Source of the DNA: Chryseobacterium contaminans
GTDB taxonomy: Bacteria; Bacteroidota; Bacteroidia; Flavobacteriales; Weeksellaceae
Direction: 5' to 3'
DNA: 48,529 nucleotides
Assembly (NCBI RefSeq): GCF_001684955.1
Contig: NZ_MAYF01000113.1
Span: 1-48,529, forward strand
Made by a program: the position numbers and the translations under genes. The notes beneath the pieces were generated by a model. The model saw only the letters and a program-made list of their open reading frames with translations, was not told the origin of the DNA and did no database searches. Positions 1 to 7,989 of this stretch are shown here, in pieces (position 1 is the stretch's first letter; the number at the start of each line of letters is the position of its first letter).

Positions 1-196
1 AACCGTCCGCAAATCTTACTTCCTGATAGCAGTCCAGGTGAACCTTTCCTTCCGCTTCTTTCCAGAAGGCTTTCATATCTGGAACAAGGTCCTTAAGGCT
101 TTCCGCAATCCCGAAAAACACGTCATGCTGTTCTATGTTTCTACCTTTGGGAGTTGCCCCAAGGATGACATAAAATAATTTCATTTCACTTTTCAT
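1..196 (-). CDS. DUF1543 domain protein, N-terminal part (runs off the window)
   Basis: The reverse strand reads MKSEMKLFYVILGATPKGRN followed by IEQHDVFFGIAESLKDLVPD, the typical opening of DUF1543 proteins (MKLFYVxLG, then QHDVFFGIA). The function of the family is not known. Only about 65 residues are present; the 3' end lies before base 1. Two starts are possible: ATG at 196, which would be nearly leaderless from the promoter at 202-230, or ATG at 184, giving MKLFYV, which is closer to the usual family start. The gene is divergent from the TauE/DUF1634 pair. Confidence 0.75.
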   Translation of the reverse strand, partial: MKSEMKLFYVILGATPKGRNIEQHDVFFGIAESLKDLVPDMKAFWKEAEGKVHLDCYQEVRFADG

Positions 197-201
197 GCAT
201 A

Positions 202-230
202 CAAAAATACGTTAAATTTATCTTTTTCAA
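202..230 (-). promoter_or_regulatory. Promoter for the DUF1543 gene
   Basis: On the minus strand TTG (230-228), an 18-nt spacer and TATTTTTG (209-202) match the Bacteroidota primary-sigma consensus TTG/TAnnTTTG exactly. The expected transcription start is about 198, right at the ATG at 196. Confidence 0.65.
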
Positions 231-234
231 ATGT

Positions 235-265
235 TTGGCAGACTACTACAATAATTTTATATTTG
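235..265 (+). promoter_or_regulatory. Promoter for the TauE/DUF1634 operon
   Basis: TTG at 235-237, a 20-nt spacer and TATATTTG at 258-265 match the Bacteroidota consensus. It lies back to back with the opposite promoter: the two -33 elements are only 4 bp apart. The expected start is near 270, leaving a leader of about 10 nt before the ATG at 282. Confidence 0.65.
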
Positions 266-281
266 TAATATTAATTGTAGT

Positions 282-1112
282 ATGTCAGAAATCATCATAC
301 TCTTCTTTGGTGCCATTTCAGCGGGCCTTTTGGGTTCACTTACAGGACTGGGAGGAGGAGTTATCATTATTCCTTTATTAACGCTGGGATTCGGCGTTCC
401 AATGCATTATGCCATCGGTGCTTCTCTTATTTCCGTGATCGGTACTTCTTCTGGTGCTGCGGTAGCTTTCGTAAAAGAAGGTTTTACCAATATGAGAGTC
501 GGAATGTTTCTTGAAATAGCTACCACTGCCGGAGCGATTGTTGGAGCTTTAGTCTCAGGAATGCTTAATCCAAATACCATTGGAATTATTTTCGCCAGTA
601 TCCTCCTTCTGACCGTTATTTTAAATTTAAAAGGAAAACCTGATCATCAGGAACCTTTAATTCATGGAAGTCTGGAAGAAAAACTTAAACTTTACGGAAC
701 TTTTCCTGATAAAGGAATCCTGAAAAGCTATTCCGCGAGAAATACAGTCCCAGGATTTTTAATGATGATGTTTGCCGGTGCAATGTCCGGACTTTTAGGA
801 ATTGGTTCCGGAGCATTGAAAGTATTGGCAATGGATAATATGATGAAACTACCCTTCAAAGTTTCTACCACTACCAGTAATTTTATGATTGGGGTAACAG
901 CCGTTGCCAGTGCACTGATCTATTTCCAGAGAGGTGAAATTATTCCGGTGATTGCAGCTCCTGTACTGATTGGAGTGGTTATTGGAAGTTTTATCGGTTC
1001 TAAAACATTAATGGTATCTAAAACCAAAAAGTTAAAGGTATTTTTTGCCATTGTGATTACAATTCTGTCTGTGTATATGATGTATAACGGTATTAACAAA
1101 AGCTTCAGATAA
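282..1112 (+). CDS. Sulfite exporter TauE/SafE family permease
   Basis: This is a 276-residue polytopic membrane protein. It shows the two-fold internal repeat of the TauE/SafE family: a glycine-rich segment GSLTGLGGG near residues 18-26 and a second one, SGLLGIGSGALK, near 168-180, each inside a run of hydrophobic helices. Members move sulfite, sulfoacetate or similar organosulfur anions across the inner membrane; the substrate here cannot be told from sequence. Its stop codon overlaps the start of the DUF1634 gene (TAATG), so the two are probably co-translated. This pairing is common, which suggests that DUF1634 is an accessory subunit. Confidence 0.85.
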   Translation: MSEIIILFFGAISAGLLGSLTGLGGGVIIIPLLTLGFGVPMHYAIGASLISVIGTSSGAAVAFVKEGFTNMRVGMFLEIATTAGAIVGALVSGMLNPNTIGIIFASILLLTVILNLKGKPDHQEPLIHGSLEEKLKLYGTFPDKGILKSYSARNTVPGFLMMMFAGAMSGLLGIGSGALKVLAMDNMMKLPFKVSTTTSNFMIGVTAVASALIYFQRGEIIPVIAAPVLIGVVIGSFIGSKTLMVSKTKKLKVFFAIVITILSVYMMYNGINKSFR

Positions 1113-1495
1113 TGAAAAAGAACTTTACAGATGTAGATCTGAACCGCTCCGTAGGAAATCTCCTGAGACTGGGTGTCATTCTTTCTGTGGCTACATCCTT
1201 GATCGGCTTTATCAAACTGTTTACTGAAGGCTTTGAAATGCCCAGCAAATATACCAGTCTTGTTGTAGGAACTTCTTCTGAAAAAATATGGAGCCACTTT
1301 TGGAATTCTCTTTGTAAAGGGGAAGGAATGGCTATTATTCAGCTGGGAATCCTGATACTGATTCTAACTCCTCTGATGAGGATTATCTTTGCTTTAATAG
1401 GGTATTTAAAAGAAAAAGACTACGTATATGTATTTATTTCTTCAGTAGTTTTAGCAATTATGGCAGTAAGTTTCTTTGCTGGTTACGCCCATTAA
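1112..1495 (+). CDS. DUF1634 membrane protein
   Basis: The protein has 127 residues and three predicted membrane helices (about 15-37, 74-96 and 103-125). NLLRLGVILSVATSLIG and the following hydrophobic pattern fit DUF1634, a family repeatedly found beside TauE/SafE permeases. Its ATG overlaps the last base of the permease stop codon. Its stop codon (1493-1495) directly abuts the stop codon of the convergent VOC gene (1496-1498), with no spacer and no terminator hairpin visible between them. Confidence 0.8.
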   Translation: MKKNFTDVDLNRSVGNLLRLGVILSVATSLIGFIKLFTEGFEMPSKYTSLVVGTSSEKIWSHFWNSLCKGEGMAIIQLGILILILTPLMRIIFALIGYLKEKDYVYVFISSVVLAIMAVSFFAGYAH

Positions 1496-1873
1496 TTACA
1501 TTTCATAAAACTCCAACGGCAGCTGGTCCGGATCCTGGGTAAAGAAAAATTCTTTCCCTGTGAATTCATCGATACGGATTTCTTCACAACTCAGTCCCTT
1601 CCCTATCAGTTCATTTCGTTTTTCTGTTACATTTTCCACTGAAAAAGCAAGATGTCTTAATCCGCAGGCTTCGGGACGGGATGGACGCGCAGGTGGATTG
1701 GGAAAGGAAAATAATTCAATTACATAATGATCTCCTATAGCCAGATCCAGTTTATAAGACTGTCTCTCTTCTCGATAAACTTCACGGACAACTTTTAAGC
1801 CTAAAGTCTCTGTATAGAATTTCTTTGATATTTCGTAGTTTGAGCCAATGATGGCAATATGGTGGATCTTCAT
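1496..1873 (-). CDS. VOC-superfamily metalloprotein, SMU1112c/YaeR type
   Basis: This 125-residue protein is a single vicinal-oxygen-chelate domain of glyoxalase I type. The candidate metal ligands are all present: H5 (MKIHHIAI), E53 (YVIELFSF), H74 (GLRHLAF) and E121 (LPLEFYE). The RPEACGLRHLAFSVE and QLPLEFYE segments are characteristic of the SMU1112c/YaeR subgroup, which is often called GloA2 although its substrate is not established. It probably shares a transcript with the NTF2-like gene 24 bp upstream. Confidence 0.85.
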   Translation of the reverse strand: MKIHHIAIIGSNYEISKKFYTETLGLKVVREVYREERQSYKLDLAIGDHYVIELFSFPNPPARPSRPEACGLRHLAFSVENVTEKRNELIGKGLSCEEIRIDEFTGKEFFFTQDPDQLPLEFYEM

Positions 1874-1897
1874 TTCTTTTTAACTGCTTTGATTTTT

Positions 1898-2338
1898 TTA
1901 TTTTATTTCCTTACAATTTTCCTTTCTTCGGGTATCAATAATATACTGAATCTTCCATTCATTATTCTGCTTAACCAATTGAAAACTATTAGCACCACAA
2001 TGAGATAATTTTCCTTTCAAATAAAAGCTATAAGGAGTGAATACACTAGCCAGACTACCATCTGTATGAATAGCATCTATGGTAATTCTTTCATCCAGGT
2101 CCCCCTGTTTGAACTTAGAAACCGTTGCTATAAACTCCTGTATATTGTCGCTTTTTATGGTTCCGTCTTTAGTAATAGTCTGCAAAATGGCATTTTCAGC
2201 AAAGGCAGTTTTTACCAGTTCTGGATCAGCATTTTTCATTCCAAGAAACAGGTTACGGACAGTCTTTTCTATTTCCTGATTCTGCTGTGCGAAGCAGAAA
2301 CTACTGAATATGAGAAAAATTGCGGTTATTTTATTCAT
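1898..2338 (-). CDS. Secreted NTF2-like / SnoaL-like protein
   Basis: The protein has 146 residues and starts with a signal peptide (MNKITAIFLIFSSFCFAQ, cleavage after FAQ expected). The mature part has the alpha+beta cone pattern of small NTF2-like proteins: an N-terminal helix with VRNLFLGMKNADPELVKTAF, then alternating strands ending in WKIQYIIDTRR. Such domains in Bacteroidota are usually of unknown substrate. It lies 24 bp upstream of the VOC gene on the same strand. No catalytic residue can be assigned with confidence. Confidence 0.7.
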   Translation of the reverse strand: MNKITAIFLIFSSFCFAQQNQEIEKTVRNLFLGMKNADPELVKTAFAENAILQTITKDGTIKSDNIQEFIATVSKFKQGDLDERITIDAIHTDGSLASVFTPYSFYLKGKLSHCGANSFQLVKQNNEWKIQYIIDTRRKENCKEIK

Positions 2339-2379
2339 AATATTGATTGAATTAGATCAATAAAAATAGGGAAAATATG

Positions 2380-2455
2380 TTTTGGCTAAAGCCATGGAAT
2401 GTATTTTCTTAATAAAAAAGGCGGGCTAAAGCCCACCACTATTGAATATTGTTTT
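2380..2455. repeat. Dispersed intergenic repeat with GGCTAAAGCC palindromes
   Basis: TTTTGGCTAAAGCC, then ATGGAATGT, then GGGCTAAAGCCCACC and CTATTGA. The same order of elements recurs at 30010-30080, and a decayed copy lies at 36566-36605. Each GGCTAAAGCC core can form a short hairpin. Confidence 0.7.
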
Positions 2456-2464
2456 TTATTCTTT

Positions 2465-3520
2465 TTAAAACCTCATCACATCCTTCACTACTCCATTCTT
2501 CTGGGTGTGCTGTAATAATTCAGCTTCTATAAATGTTTTAATCGATTCTTCTGAAGCATCAGCCGGGAATAAAAGATGTACGTTGGCGCCGGCATCCAGA
2601 GTGAAGAATAATGGAAGTCCGGTATCTCTTCTGAAATCCCAGATTTTATTGATGACTTCTAAGGTTCCTGTTTTCATCAGGATAAAAGCCGGATCGCTCA
2701 TCATCATCATGGCATGAAGAGTAAGCGCTTCGTGCTCTACCAATTTGATAAAACTTTCCATATCTCCGCTTTTCAGGATTTCCTTCATCGGAACAAAGTT
2801 CTCCCTTGCTTCCTGGAATCTTCTTTCTGCGTAAGGATTGGTTTTCATCAAACTGTGTCCAACTGTTGAAGAAACGCTTTTCTGCCCTTCATGAATCAAC
2901 AGAACCCAATCATTAAAGCTTTTGAACACTTCATGAATTTCAGTATCAGGATAAGGTACTGCAAACAGATCTGAACTTCCCTGAACTTCTTCTGTTGCTC
3001 CCCAGACAATAAGCCCATTGTACAAACTTCTGCATGCACTTCCGCTTCCTAATCGGGCTAAAAATGAGGCTTTTCTCAAAGATTCTTCTTCAGAAGTTTT
3101 TCCTGTAAATGCTTCATCCAATGCCATCAGACATTTAGCTATTGCTCCGAAACCTGAAGCTGAACTCGCAATTCCTGAACTGTGAGGGAATGTATTCTCT
3201 GTTCTGATGATATATTTCCCTTTTAAGATCCATGGAAGATACTGTTCAATATTTTTGAAGTATTTTTCAATCTTTTCAGCAAACTTCACTTCTTCATTTC
3301 CTGACAAAAAGGTTTGGACAGAGAAAGGTTCATCTGCCAGAAACTCCATCGTAGTATTGGTCTTACAGTGATTTAATGTATAACTGATACTTGGATTAGC
3401 TGGAATCTGATGCTCATATTTCCCCCAATATTTAATCAAAGCAATATTAGACGGACAGCTCTCTGAAACCGTTTGTGTATGAATCGTGAAATTTTCTTTT
3501 CCTATAAATTGTGTTGTCAT
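2465..3520 (-). CDS. mvaD: Diphosphomevalonate decarboxylase
   Basis: This GHMP-superfamily enzyme (351 residues) converts mevalonate 5-diphosphate to isopentenyl diphosphate, the last step of the mevalonate route to isoprenoids. CPSNIALIKYWGK near the N-terminus is the substrate-binding signature. PHSSGIASSASGFGAIAKCL (about residues 112-131) is the GHMP nucleotide loop. FTLDAGANVHLLF holds the expected catalytic Asp near the C-terminus. Length is normal for the flavobacterial enzyme. It stands alone, without other mevalonate genes nearby. A repeat-containing spacer of about 200 bp separates it from the acyl-CoA ligase gene upstream. Confidence 0.9.
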   Translation of the reverse strand: MTTQFIGKENFTIHTQTVSESCPSNIALIKYWGKYEHQIPANPSISYTLNHCKTNTTMEFLADEPFSVQTFLSGNEEVKFAEKIEKYFKNIEQYLPWILKGKYIIRTENTFPHSSGIASSASGFGAIAKCLMALDEAFTGKTSEEESLRKASFLARLGSGSACRSLYNGLIVWGATEEVQGSSDLFAVPYPDTEIHEVFKSFNDWVLLIHEGQKSVSSTVGHSLMKTNPYAERRFQEARENFVPMKEILKSGDMESFIKLVEHEALTLHAMMMMSDPAFILMKTGTLEVINKIWDFRRDTGLPLFFTLDAGANVHLLFPADASEESIKTFIEAELLQHTQKNGVVKDVMRF

Positions 3521-3544
3521 AGTTTAATTTAAGTGATTGAGACC

Positions 3545-3703
3545 TGACCACCCCGTCAAAAATTCAAAGAATTTTCGCCACACCTCCAAGGGAGGGAATT
3601 TTCACGTTTTCAACTGAGATATTCGTGAAAATCGGAGATTCTTACAAAACTTAAGTGTACTTCTTATACGTTAAGCTAGTAACTTAAAAACCTTAAGTGT
3701 TTA
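3545..3703 (-). repeat. Intergenic repeat, inverted copy 1
   Basis: Read on the minus strand this segment begins AACACTTAAGG and ends TTTGACGGGGTGGT. By eye it aligns over most of its length with 6752-6929 on the plus strand, at roughly three quarters identity with one indel of about 11 bases. Shared blocks include ACACTTAAGTTT, CGATTTTCA, CAGTTGAA and TTTTTGACGGGGTGGT. The two copies are inverted and bracket the genes at 3727-6506. Confidence 0.75.
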
Positions 3704-3726
3704 AAAATATGTGGTTTACAAGTCAA

Positions 3727-5496
3727 TTAATACATCTTCTCTATAATATCTGCATATTTTTTAAGAACCACGTTTCTTTTTACTTTCAATGTAGGAGTAA
3801 TTTCTCCTGTATTGATGTCAAATTCAGCCGGCATCAGCGTAAATTTCTTCACTTTCTCATAATCGGCAAGGTGACTTTGCAGTTCTTTGATTTTTTCTTT
3901 ATAAAGATTGATTATCTTTTCATTTTTCACCATATCTTCCCAATTGGTGAATGGAATATTATTCTTTTTAATATAGTCCTGTAGGAACTCAAAATTCGGA
4001 ACGATTAAGGCAGATACAAACTGTCTTCCTTCCGCTACCAGCATAATCTGTTGAATGAAATTATTATTGGTCAGAAGGTTTTCAATCTGTTGTGGTGCAA
4101 TGTATTTCCCATTGGAAGTTTTCATCAGATCTTTAAGCCTGTCTGTAATAATAAGGTTTCCTTTATCATCAATTTTACCTGCATCACCTGTTTTGAACCA
4201 GCCGTCTTCTGTAAACACCTTTTGGGTTTCTTCAGGTCTGTTATAATACCCTTTCATGATTCCGTTTCCTCTGGCCTGGATCTCATCGCTTTCTCCGATA
4301 CGGATTTCAACACCTGGCAATGGTTTTCCGCTTGTTGCATGTTCAAAATGGGTTAAAGGGAAAAGCGTTAAAGTAGCCGTAGTTTCCGTTAAGCCATATC
4401 CAACCGTCACGTGAATACCAACAGACTCAAAGAATCGGGTTACTTCAGGTGATAATGAAGCTCCTCCACAAGGTAAAAACCATAATCTTCCACCCATTTT
4501 TTCTTTAATCTTGCTAAAGACCAGCATATCTGCAACAGATTCTTTTAATTTTAGCCCAAAAGGAATTGGTTTTTCATTTCTTCTTAACTCTGCAGTTTCC
4601 CATCCGGTCTTTAAAGCCCAATCGAAGATTTTTTTCTTTAGTGATGAACCTTCTTCTGCCTTTTCAAGGACTCCGGCATATACTTTCTGAAAGAATCTTG
4701 GTACCGCACACATAGCAGTAGGTTTTACTTCTTCCAATGCTTTGGCTACGTTTTTCGGATCTTCAAGGAAATAGACTCTTGCTCCACCATACAGACATAG
4801 TAAACTCCAGCTTCTTTCAAAAACGTGGCTTAAAGGTAAGAATGCCAGCGAAAGTTCTTCTTCAAAGTTTTTAAATTTAAAAAATTCAAAGTGGGAATCA
4901 AATGCTTTGATGAAATTTCCATGGGTAAGCATTACTCCTTTAGGTGTTCCTGTAGTTCCGGAAGTATAGATCAGCGTAGCAGTATCATCGTATTCTCTTT
5001 TGCATATCTCCAATTTTGGAGAAGCCTTAGCGATGAAATCTTCAAGATAAAAACTATTGAATTCTTTCTTGATCCATACTGCTTTTTTAGACACAATAAT
5101 GGTTTCAAGATGATTATCTTCTTTATGTAAAAGTTCCAGACAAGCATCGTACTGCATTTGGTTTCCTACCAAGACTACCTTTGCTCCGGAATCTTTAATG
5201 ATATATTCTGCCTGCTCAGCATTATTGGTAGAGTAAATAGGAACAGTAATCGCTCCAATGGCCATTGCTGCTAAATCTACGATCATCCATTCAGATGAAT
5301 TGTCTGAATAAATAGCCACTTTATCATTTTCCTGAACGCCCGCTCCTTTTAGTGCATTGGCTGTTTTAAAAATAATTTCACTGAATTTCTTCCAGCTCAG
5401 CTCTTTCCAGGCTTCTTCTTTCTTTTTAAAACCGATGGCTGCTTTTATAGGATGTTTTTCTACATTTTTAAGGATGATTGCCTCTGCAAGATTCAT
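3727..5496 (-). CDS. Long-chain acyl-CoA synthetase (AMP-forming), FadD15/FAA1 type
   Basis: The protein has 589 residues and belongs to the ANL adenylating superfamily. It activates a long-chain fatty acid with ATP and CoA at the membrane. The AMP-binding motif TLIYTSGTTGTPKGVMLTHG lies near residues 173-192. VGYGLTETTATLT is the second core motif, and GWFKTGDAGKIDDKGNLIITDRLKD the hinge region; the C-terminal TPTLKVKR carries the expected acyl-adenylate Lys region. Its start overlaps the stop of the upstream epimerase gene by 4 bp (ATGA), so the two are translationally coupled. Chain-length preference cannot be read from sequence. Confidence 0.9.
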   Translation of the reverse strand: MNLAEAIILKNVEKHPIKAAIGFKKKEEAWKELSWKKFSEIIFKTANALKGAGVQENDKVAIYSDNSSEWMIVDLAAMAIGAITVPIYSTNNAEQAEYIIKDSGAKVVLVGNQMQYDACLELLHKEDNHLETIIVSKKAVWIKKEFNSFYLEDFIAKASPKLEICKREYDDTATLIYTSGTTGTPKGVMLTHGNFIKAFDSHFEFFKFKNFEEELSLAFLPLSHVFERSWSLLCLYGGARVYFLEDPKNVAKALEEVKPTAMCAVPRFFQKVYAGVLEKAEEGSSLKKKIFDWALKTGWETAELRRNEKPIPFGLKLKESVADMLVFSKIKEKMGGRLWFLPCGGASLSPEVTRFFESVGIHVTVGYGLTETTATLTLFPLTHFEHATSGKPLPGVEIRIGESDEIQARGNGIMKGYYNRPEETQKVFTEDGWFKTGDAGKIDDKGNLIITDRLKDLMKTSNGKYIAPQQIENLLTNNNFIQQIMLVAEGRQFVSALIVPNFEFLQDYIKKNNIPFTNWEDMVKNEKIINLYKEKIKELQSHLADYEKVKKFTLMPAEFDINTGEITPTLKVKRNVVLKKYADIIEKMY

Positions 5497-6506
5497 TTCT
5501 TCAGCTTTTTGTCGTTAATATAATTGTTCAGGTGAAAGTCGATGCTTTCTTGGATGGGAATAAACTGGTAATTCAGTTTCTCCGTGACTTTGTGATTGGA
5601 AATGGTATTGAATGAAGAGATCGCCTCAATATTGGATTCCGTAACCATTCTCAGCTTGGGAAACAGCCATCCGAAAAGAGTATTGGCCCATTTTCCTATG
5701 TTTAATTGCCATCTTGCAAGAATTTTTGCTTCTTTAAGTCCCAATCGAGTTCTGATCTGTTTCGCCAGATCGGCATATCTTTTATTTTCGGCAACAATGA
5801 TAAAACGTTCTCCAAAAATATTGTTTTCCATCAGTTCAATGGCGGTTTTAGCAACATCTCTTACATCTACATAGGCAGATCCGCCGGCAAAAGTAAAGCT
5901 GTTATCTTCAAAGGTTGAAAAAAGCTCACCGCTGCTTTGCGTCCAGTTTCCGCTTCCTACAATCATTCCGGGATTGATGATCACTATATTCATCCCTTCA
6001 GCAGAGGCTCTCCAGACTTCCATTTCAGATAAATGTTTGGAAATAGCATAAGCTGAGTGTTCTAATTTCGGATTAAAATCAGACTCTTCGTCAAGCTCTC
6101 CTTTTTCATTATAATTATCTAAAACGGCTACAGAACTTACGTGCAGAAATTTTTTAACATCTGATCCTTCACAGGCATACAATAGATTTTCGGTACCTTT
6201 AATATTAGTATGGTACATTTCTTTTTCATCTTTAGGATGAAAGCTTACTTTTGCGGCACAATGATAGACCTCATCTACTCCTTTCAATGCATCTCTTAAA
6301 GAATCAATATCATCAAAATCCACATTCATCCATTCGATCTTATTGAAAAAATCATCAGGATTCTCCGTATAAAAGCTGTATGAATGCCTTACTTCGTTTA
6401 AATTGCTGCCCGGTCTTTTGGAAGCACGTACGCTTTTACCTCTTTTAAGAAGCTCCAGCACGATTATTCTTCCCAGAATTCCGGTTGCACCCGTTACAAA
6501 AACCAT
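5493..6506 (-). CDS. NAD-dependent epimerase/dehydratase (extended SDR)
   Basis: This extended short-chain dehydrogenase has 337 residues. The Rossmann motif GATGILG is at residues 6-12, VDEVYHCAAKVSF follows, then the catalytic YxxxK (AYAISKH) and NPGMIVG. It resembles the 3-beta-hydroxysteroid-dehydrogenase/dihydroflavonol-reductase side of the superfamily, but the substrate is unknown. It is first in an operon with the acyl-CoA ligase (4-bp overlap), which hints at a lipid-like substrate; that is inference. The pair is bracketed by inverted intergenic repeats. Confidence 0.85.
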   Translation of the reverse strand: MVFVTGATGILGRIIVLELLKRGKSVRASKRPGSNLNEVRHSYSFYTENPDDFFNKIEWMNVDFDDIDSLRDALKGVDEVYHCAAKVSFHPKDEKEMYHTNIKGTENLLYACEGSDVKKFLHVSSVAVLDNYNEKGELDEESDFNPKLEHSAYAISKHLSEMEVWRASAEGMNIVIINPGMIVGSGNWTQSSGELFSTFEDNSFTFAGGSAYVDVRDVAKTAIELMENNIFGERFIIVAENKRYADLAKQIRTRLGLKEAKILARWQLNIGKWANTLFGWLFPKLRMVTESNIEAISSFNTISNHKVTEKLNYQFIPIQESIDFHLNNYINDKKLKK

Positions 6507-6984
6507 TAAATTATGTTGCTTGATTGCTGACTAAAATATGACAATATTTTCTATCCGGCAATTCTTCAGGTTCCTGCAAAAGTTACCTAAAAAACTGCTT
6601 TTGCAAATTTGCGATTTTTAAAGCAAAATTCAACTTTATTTAACCAATATTATCATTCTGGAAATCAGAAAATATGAAATTTAAATACAGAATACTTTTA
6701 TTTGAACCACAAATCGAAGATTCAACGAAATCAAAAGACGCAAAGTTTTTGAACACTTAAGTTTTTTAAGTTACCAGCTTTGCGAATAATAAGAACACTT
6801 AAGTTTCATGAAAATCTTCGATTTTCATTGATATGATAACTACACCTAATGTTCAGTTGAAGACGTGATCATTCCCTTCCCGCCGGAGGGGTGGCAAAAA
6901 TTCAAAGAATTTTTGACGGGGTGGTTTAAAAAAAGCCCTGAAAGCATAAAACCTCCAGAGCCAATATATAAAAAGTTAATCATT
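6507..6984. other. Gene-free spacer with dispersed repeats
   Basis: This 478-bp stretch holds no convincing gene. It contains a segment of the type common in Chryseobacterium-like genomes (GAACCACAAA ... GACGCAAAG ... CACTTAAGTTTTTTAAG, about 6710-6770), which runs into the larger inverted repeat at 6752-6929. The plus-strand ORF beginning here lies antisense to the ATP-grasp gene and starts inside the repeat. Confidence 0.6.
6752..6929 (+). repeat. Intergenic repeat, inverted copy 2
   Basis: Partner of the repeat at 3545-3703, in the opposite orientation. It ends with GTGGCAAAAATTCAAAG and TTTTTGACGGGGTGGTTT and lies immediately downstream of the graspetide cluster. Confidence 0.75.
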
Positions 6985-7989
6985 TTATACCATCACCACA
7001 TTATCTCTTCTCGGAGCTTTATCACAGAGAACATCTGCAATACTCTTAGAGATAAGATTTCCTTCTGTAAGTTTATCCAGCCAAAAGAATTCTCCGGCAG
7101 CGTTGATTTCTATGAAATAATATTCATCTTCAGGAGAAACGATAATATCTATTGCTCCATAATCTACGTTATAAACATCCAGAAGTTCCAGAAGTTTTTC
7201 TTCAACATCTGCCGGCAATTCTGTCTGCTTCCATTTATCCAGCAGATTAATTCCATCTTTTCTCCAGTCAACTTTAGCATCTTCAAACTGTTGGGAATCC
7301 ACTTCAAAAGCATACACATCCCGCCCCACAATAGTCACCCGCAATTCTTTTTTCTTTTGAATCATTTTCTGGAACTGCATTGGGCAATACAGCAGTGAAT
7401 CTAATTCTTCAAGCTTATCTTCACTCACCACATTGGTAAAGACTACGCTTTCCACACCGTCTTCATAGATGGCAAAGCCGGTTTGCATTTTGGCTACCAC
7501 ATTCTGATGCTTGAGAATAAACTGTCTGGCTTCTTCAGGATTATTGGTAAGGCAGGTTTCCGGTATGGAAAGTCCTATTTTATGAGCGATTTTAAGCTGT
7601 TCTTCCTTACTGTCGAGTCTTCTGTAAACACTTGGCTTTCCTAGAGAGTAAGTATCAATAGATTCAAAAAAACCAAATAACGTATTACGAATTTCTCCCA
7701 TGGCAGCACTCAGGAATTTAGCCTCCATTTCATCCTTCAACCCTTTTCCTATATTGTAAGCCCGGCGATACCAGACTGCCGAAATATCATCCAACCTGTA
7801 TTTTTTTGCAGGTGTTTCAAGCAATGTAATCCATTCTCCTTCCTGAAAAACAGTTGACAGTTTATTTTGTAAAGGATACAGATCAACATCAAAACGAATA
7901 ACCTCACAATTATTCCCTTCAATATATTCCGTTACCTTTTCAATGGAAAAATTATCTGCAGTATGTGTTATAATTAAAATTTTATTCAT
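6985..7989 (-). CDS. mdnC: ATP-grasp graspetide ligase, MdnC/MvdD type (ester-forming)
   Basis: The protein has 334 residues from MNKILIITHTADN; an in-frame longer reading exists but overlaps the upstream gene and lacks family similarity. It follows the microviridin ester ligase family closely: ISAVWYRRAYNIG, the CPMQFQ segment, ELRVTIVGRDVYAFEVDSQQ, VDWRKDG, YGAIDIIVSPEDEYYFIEIN and GEFFWLD, the last being the metal/ATP-binding end of the ATP-grasp fold. In characterised systems this enzyme recognises the PFFxxFLE leader helix and condenses Thr/Ser hydroxyls with Asp/Glu side chains. It overlaps the amide-ligase gene by 8 bp (ATGAATAA), so it is translationally coupled. The assignment to ester rather than amide formation rests on these motifs. 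Confidence 0.9.
   Translation of the reverse strand: MNKILIITHTADNFSIEKVTEYIEGNNCEVIRFDVDLYPLQNKLSTVFQEGEWITLLETPAKKYRLDDISAVWYRRAYNIGKGLKDEMEAKFLSAAMGEIRNTLFGFFESIDTYSLGKPSVYRRLDSKEEQLKIAHKIGLSIPETCLTNNPEEARQFILKHQNVVAKMQTGFAIYEDGVESVVFTNVVSEDKLEELDSLLYCPMQFQKMIQKKKELRVTIVGRDVYAFEVDSQQFEDAKVDWRKDGINLLDKWKQTELPADVEEKLLELLDVYNVDYGAIDIIVSPEDEYYFIEINAAGEFFWLDKLTEGNLISKSIADVLCDKAPRRDNVVMV

Noticed and set aside
6865..7398. Plus-strand ORF opposite the MdnC-type ligase
   Set aside because: It begins inside the dispersed repeat and runs antisense to a well-supported gene; its protein has no family features.
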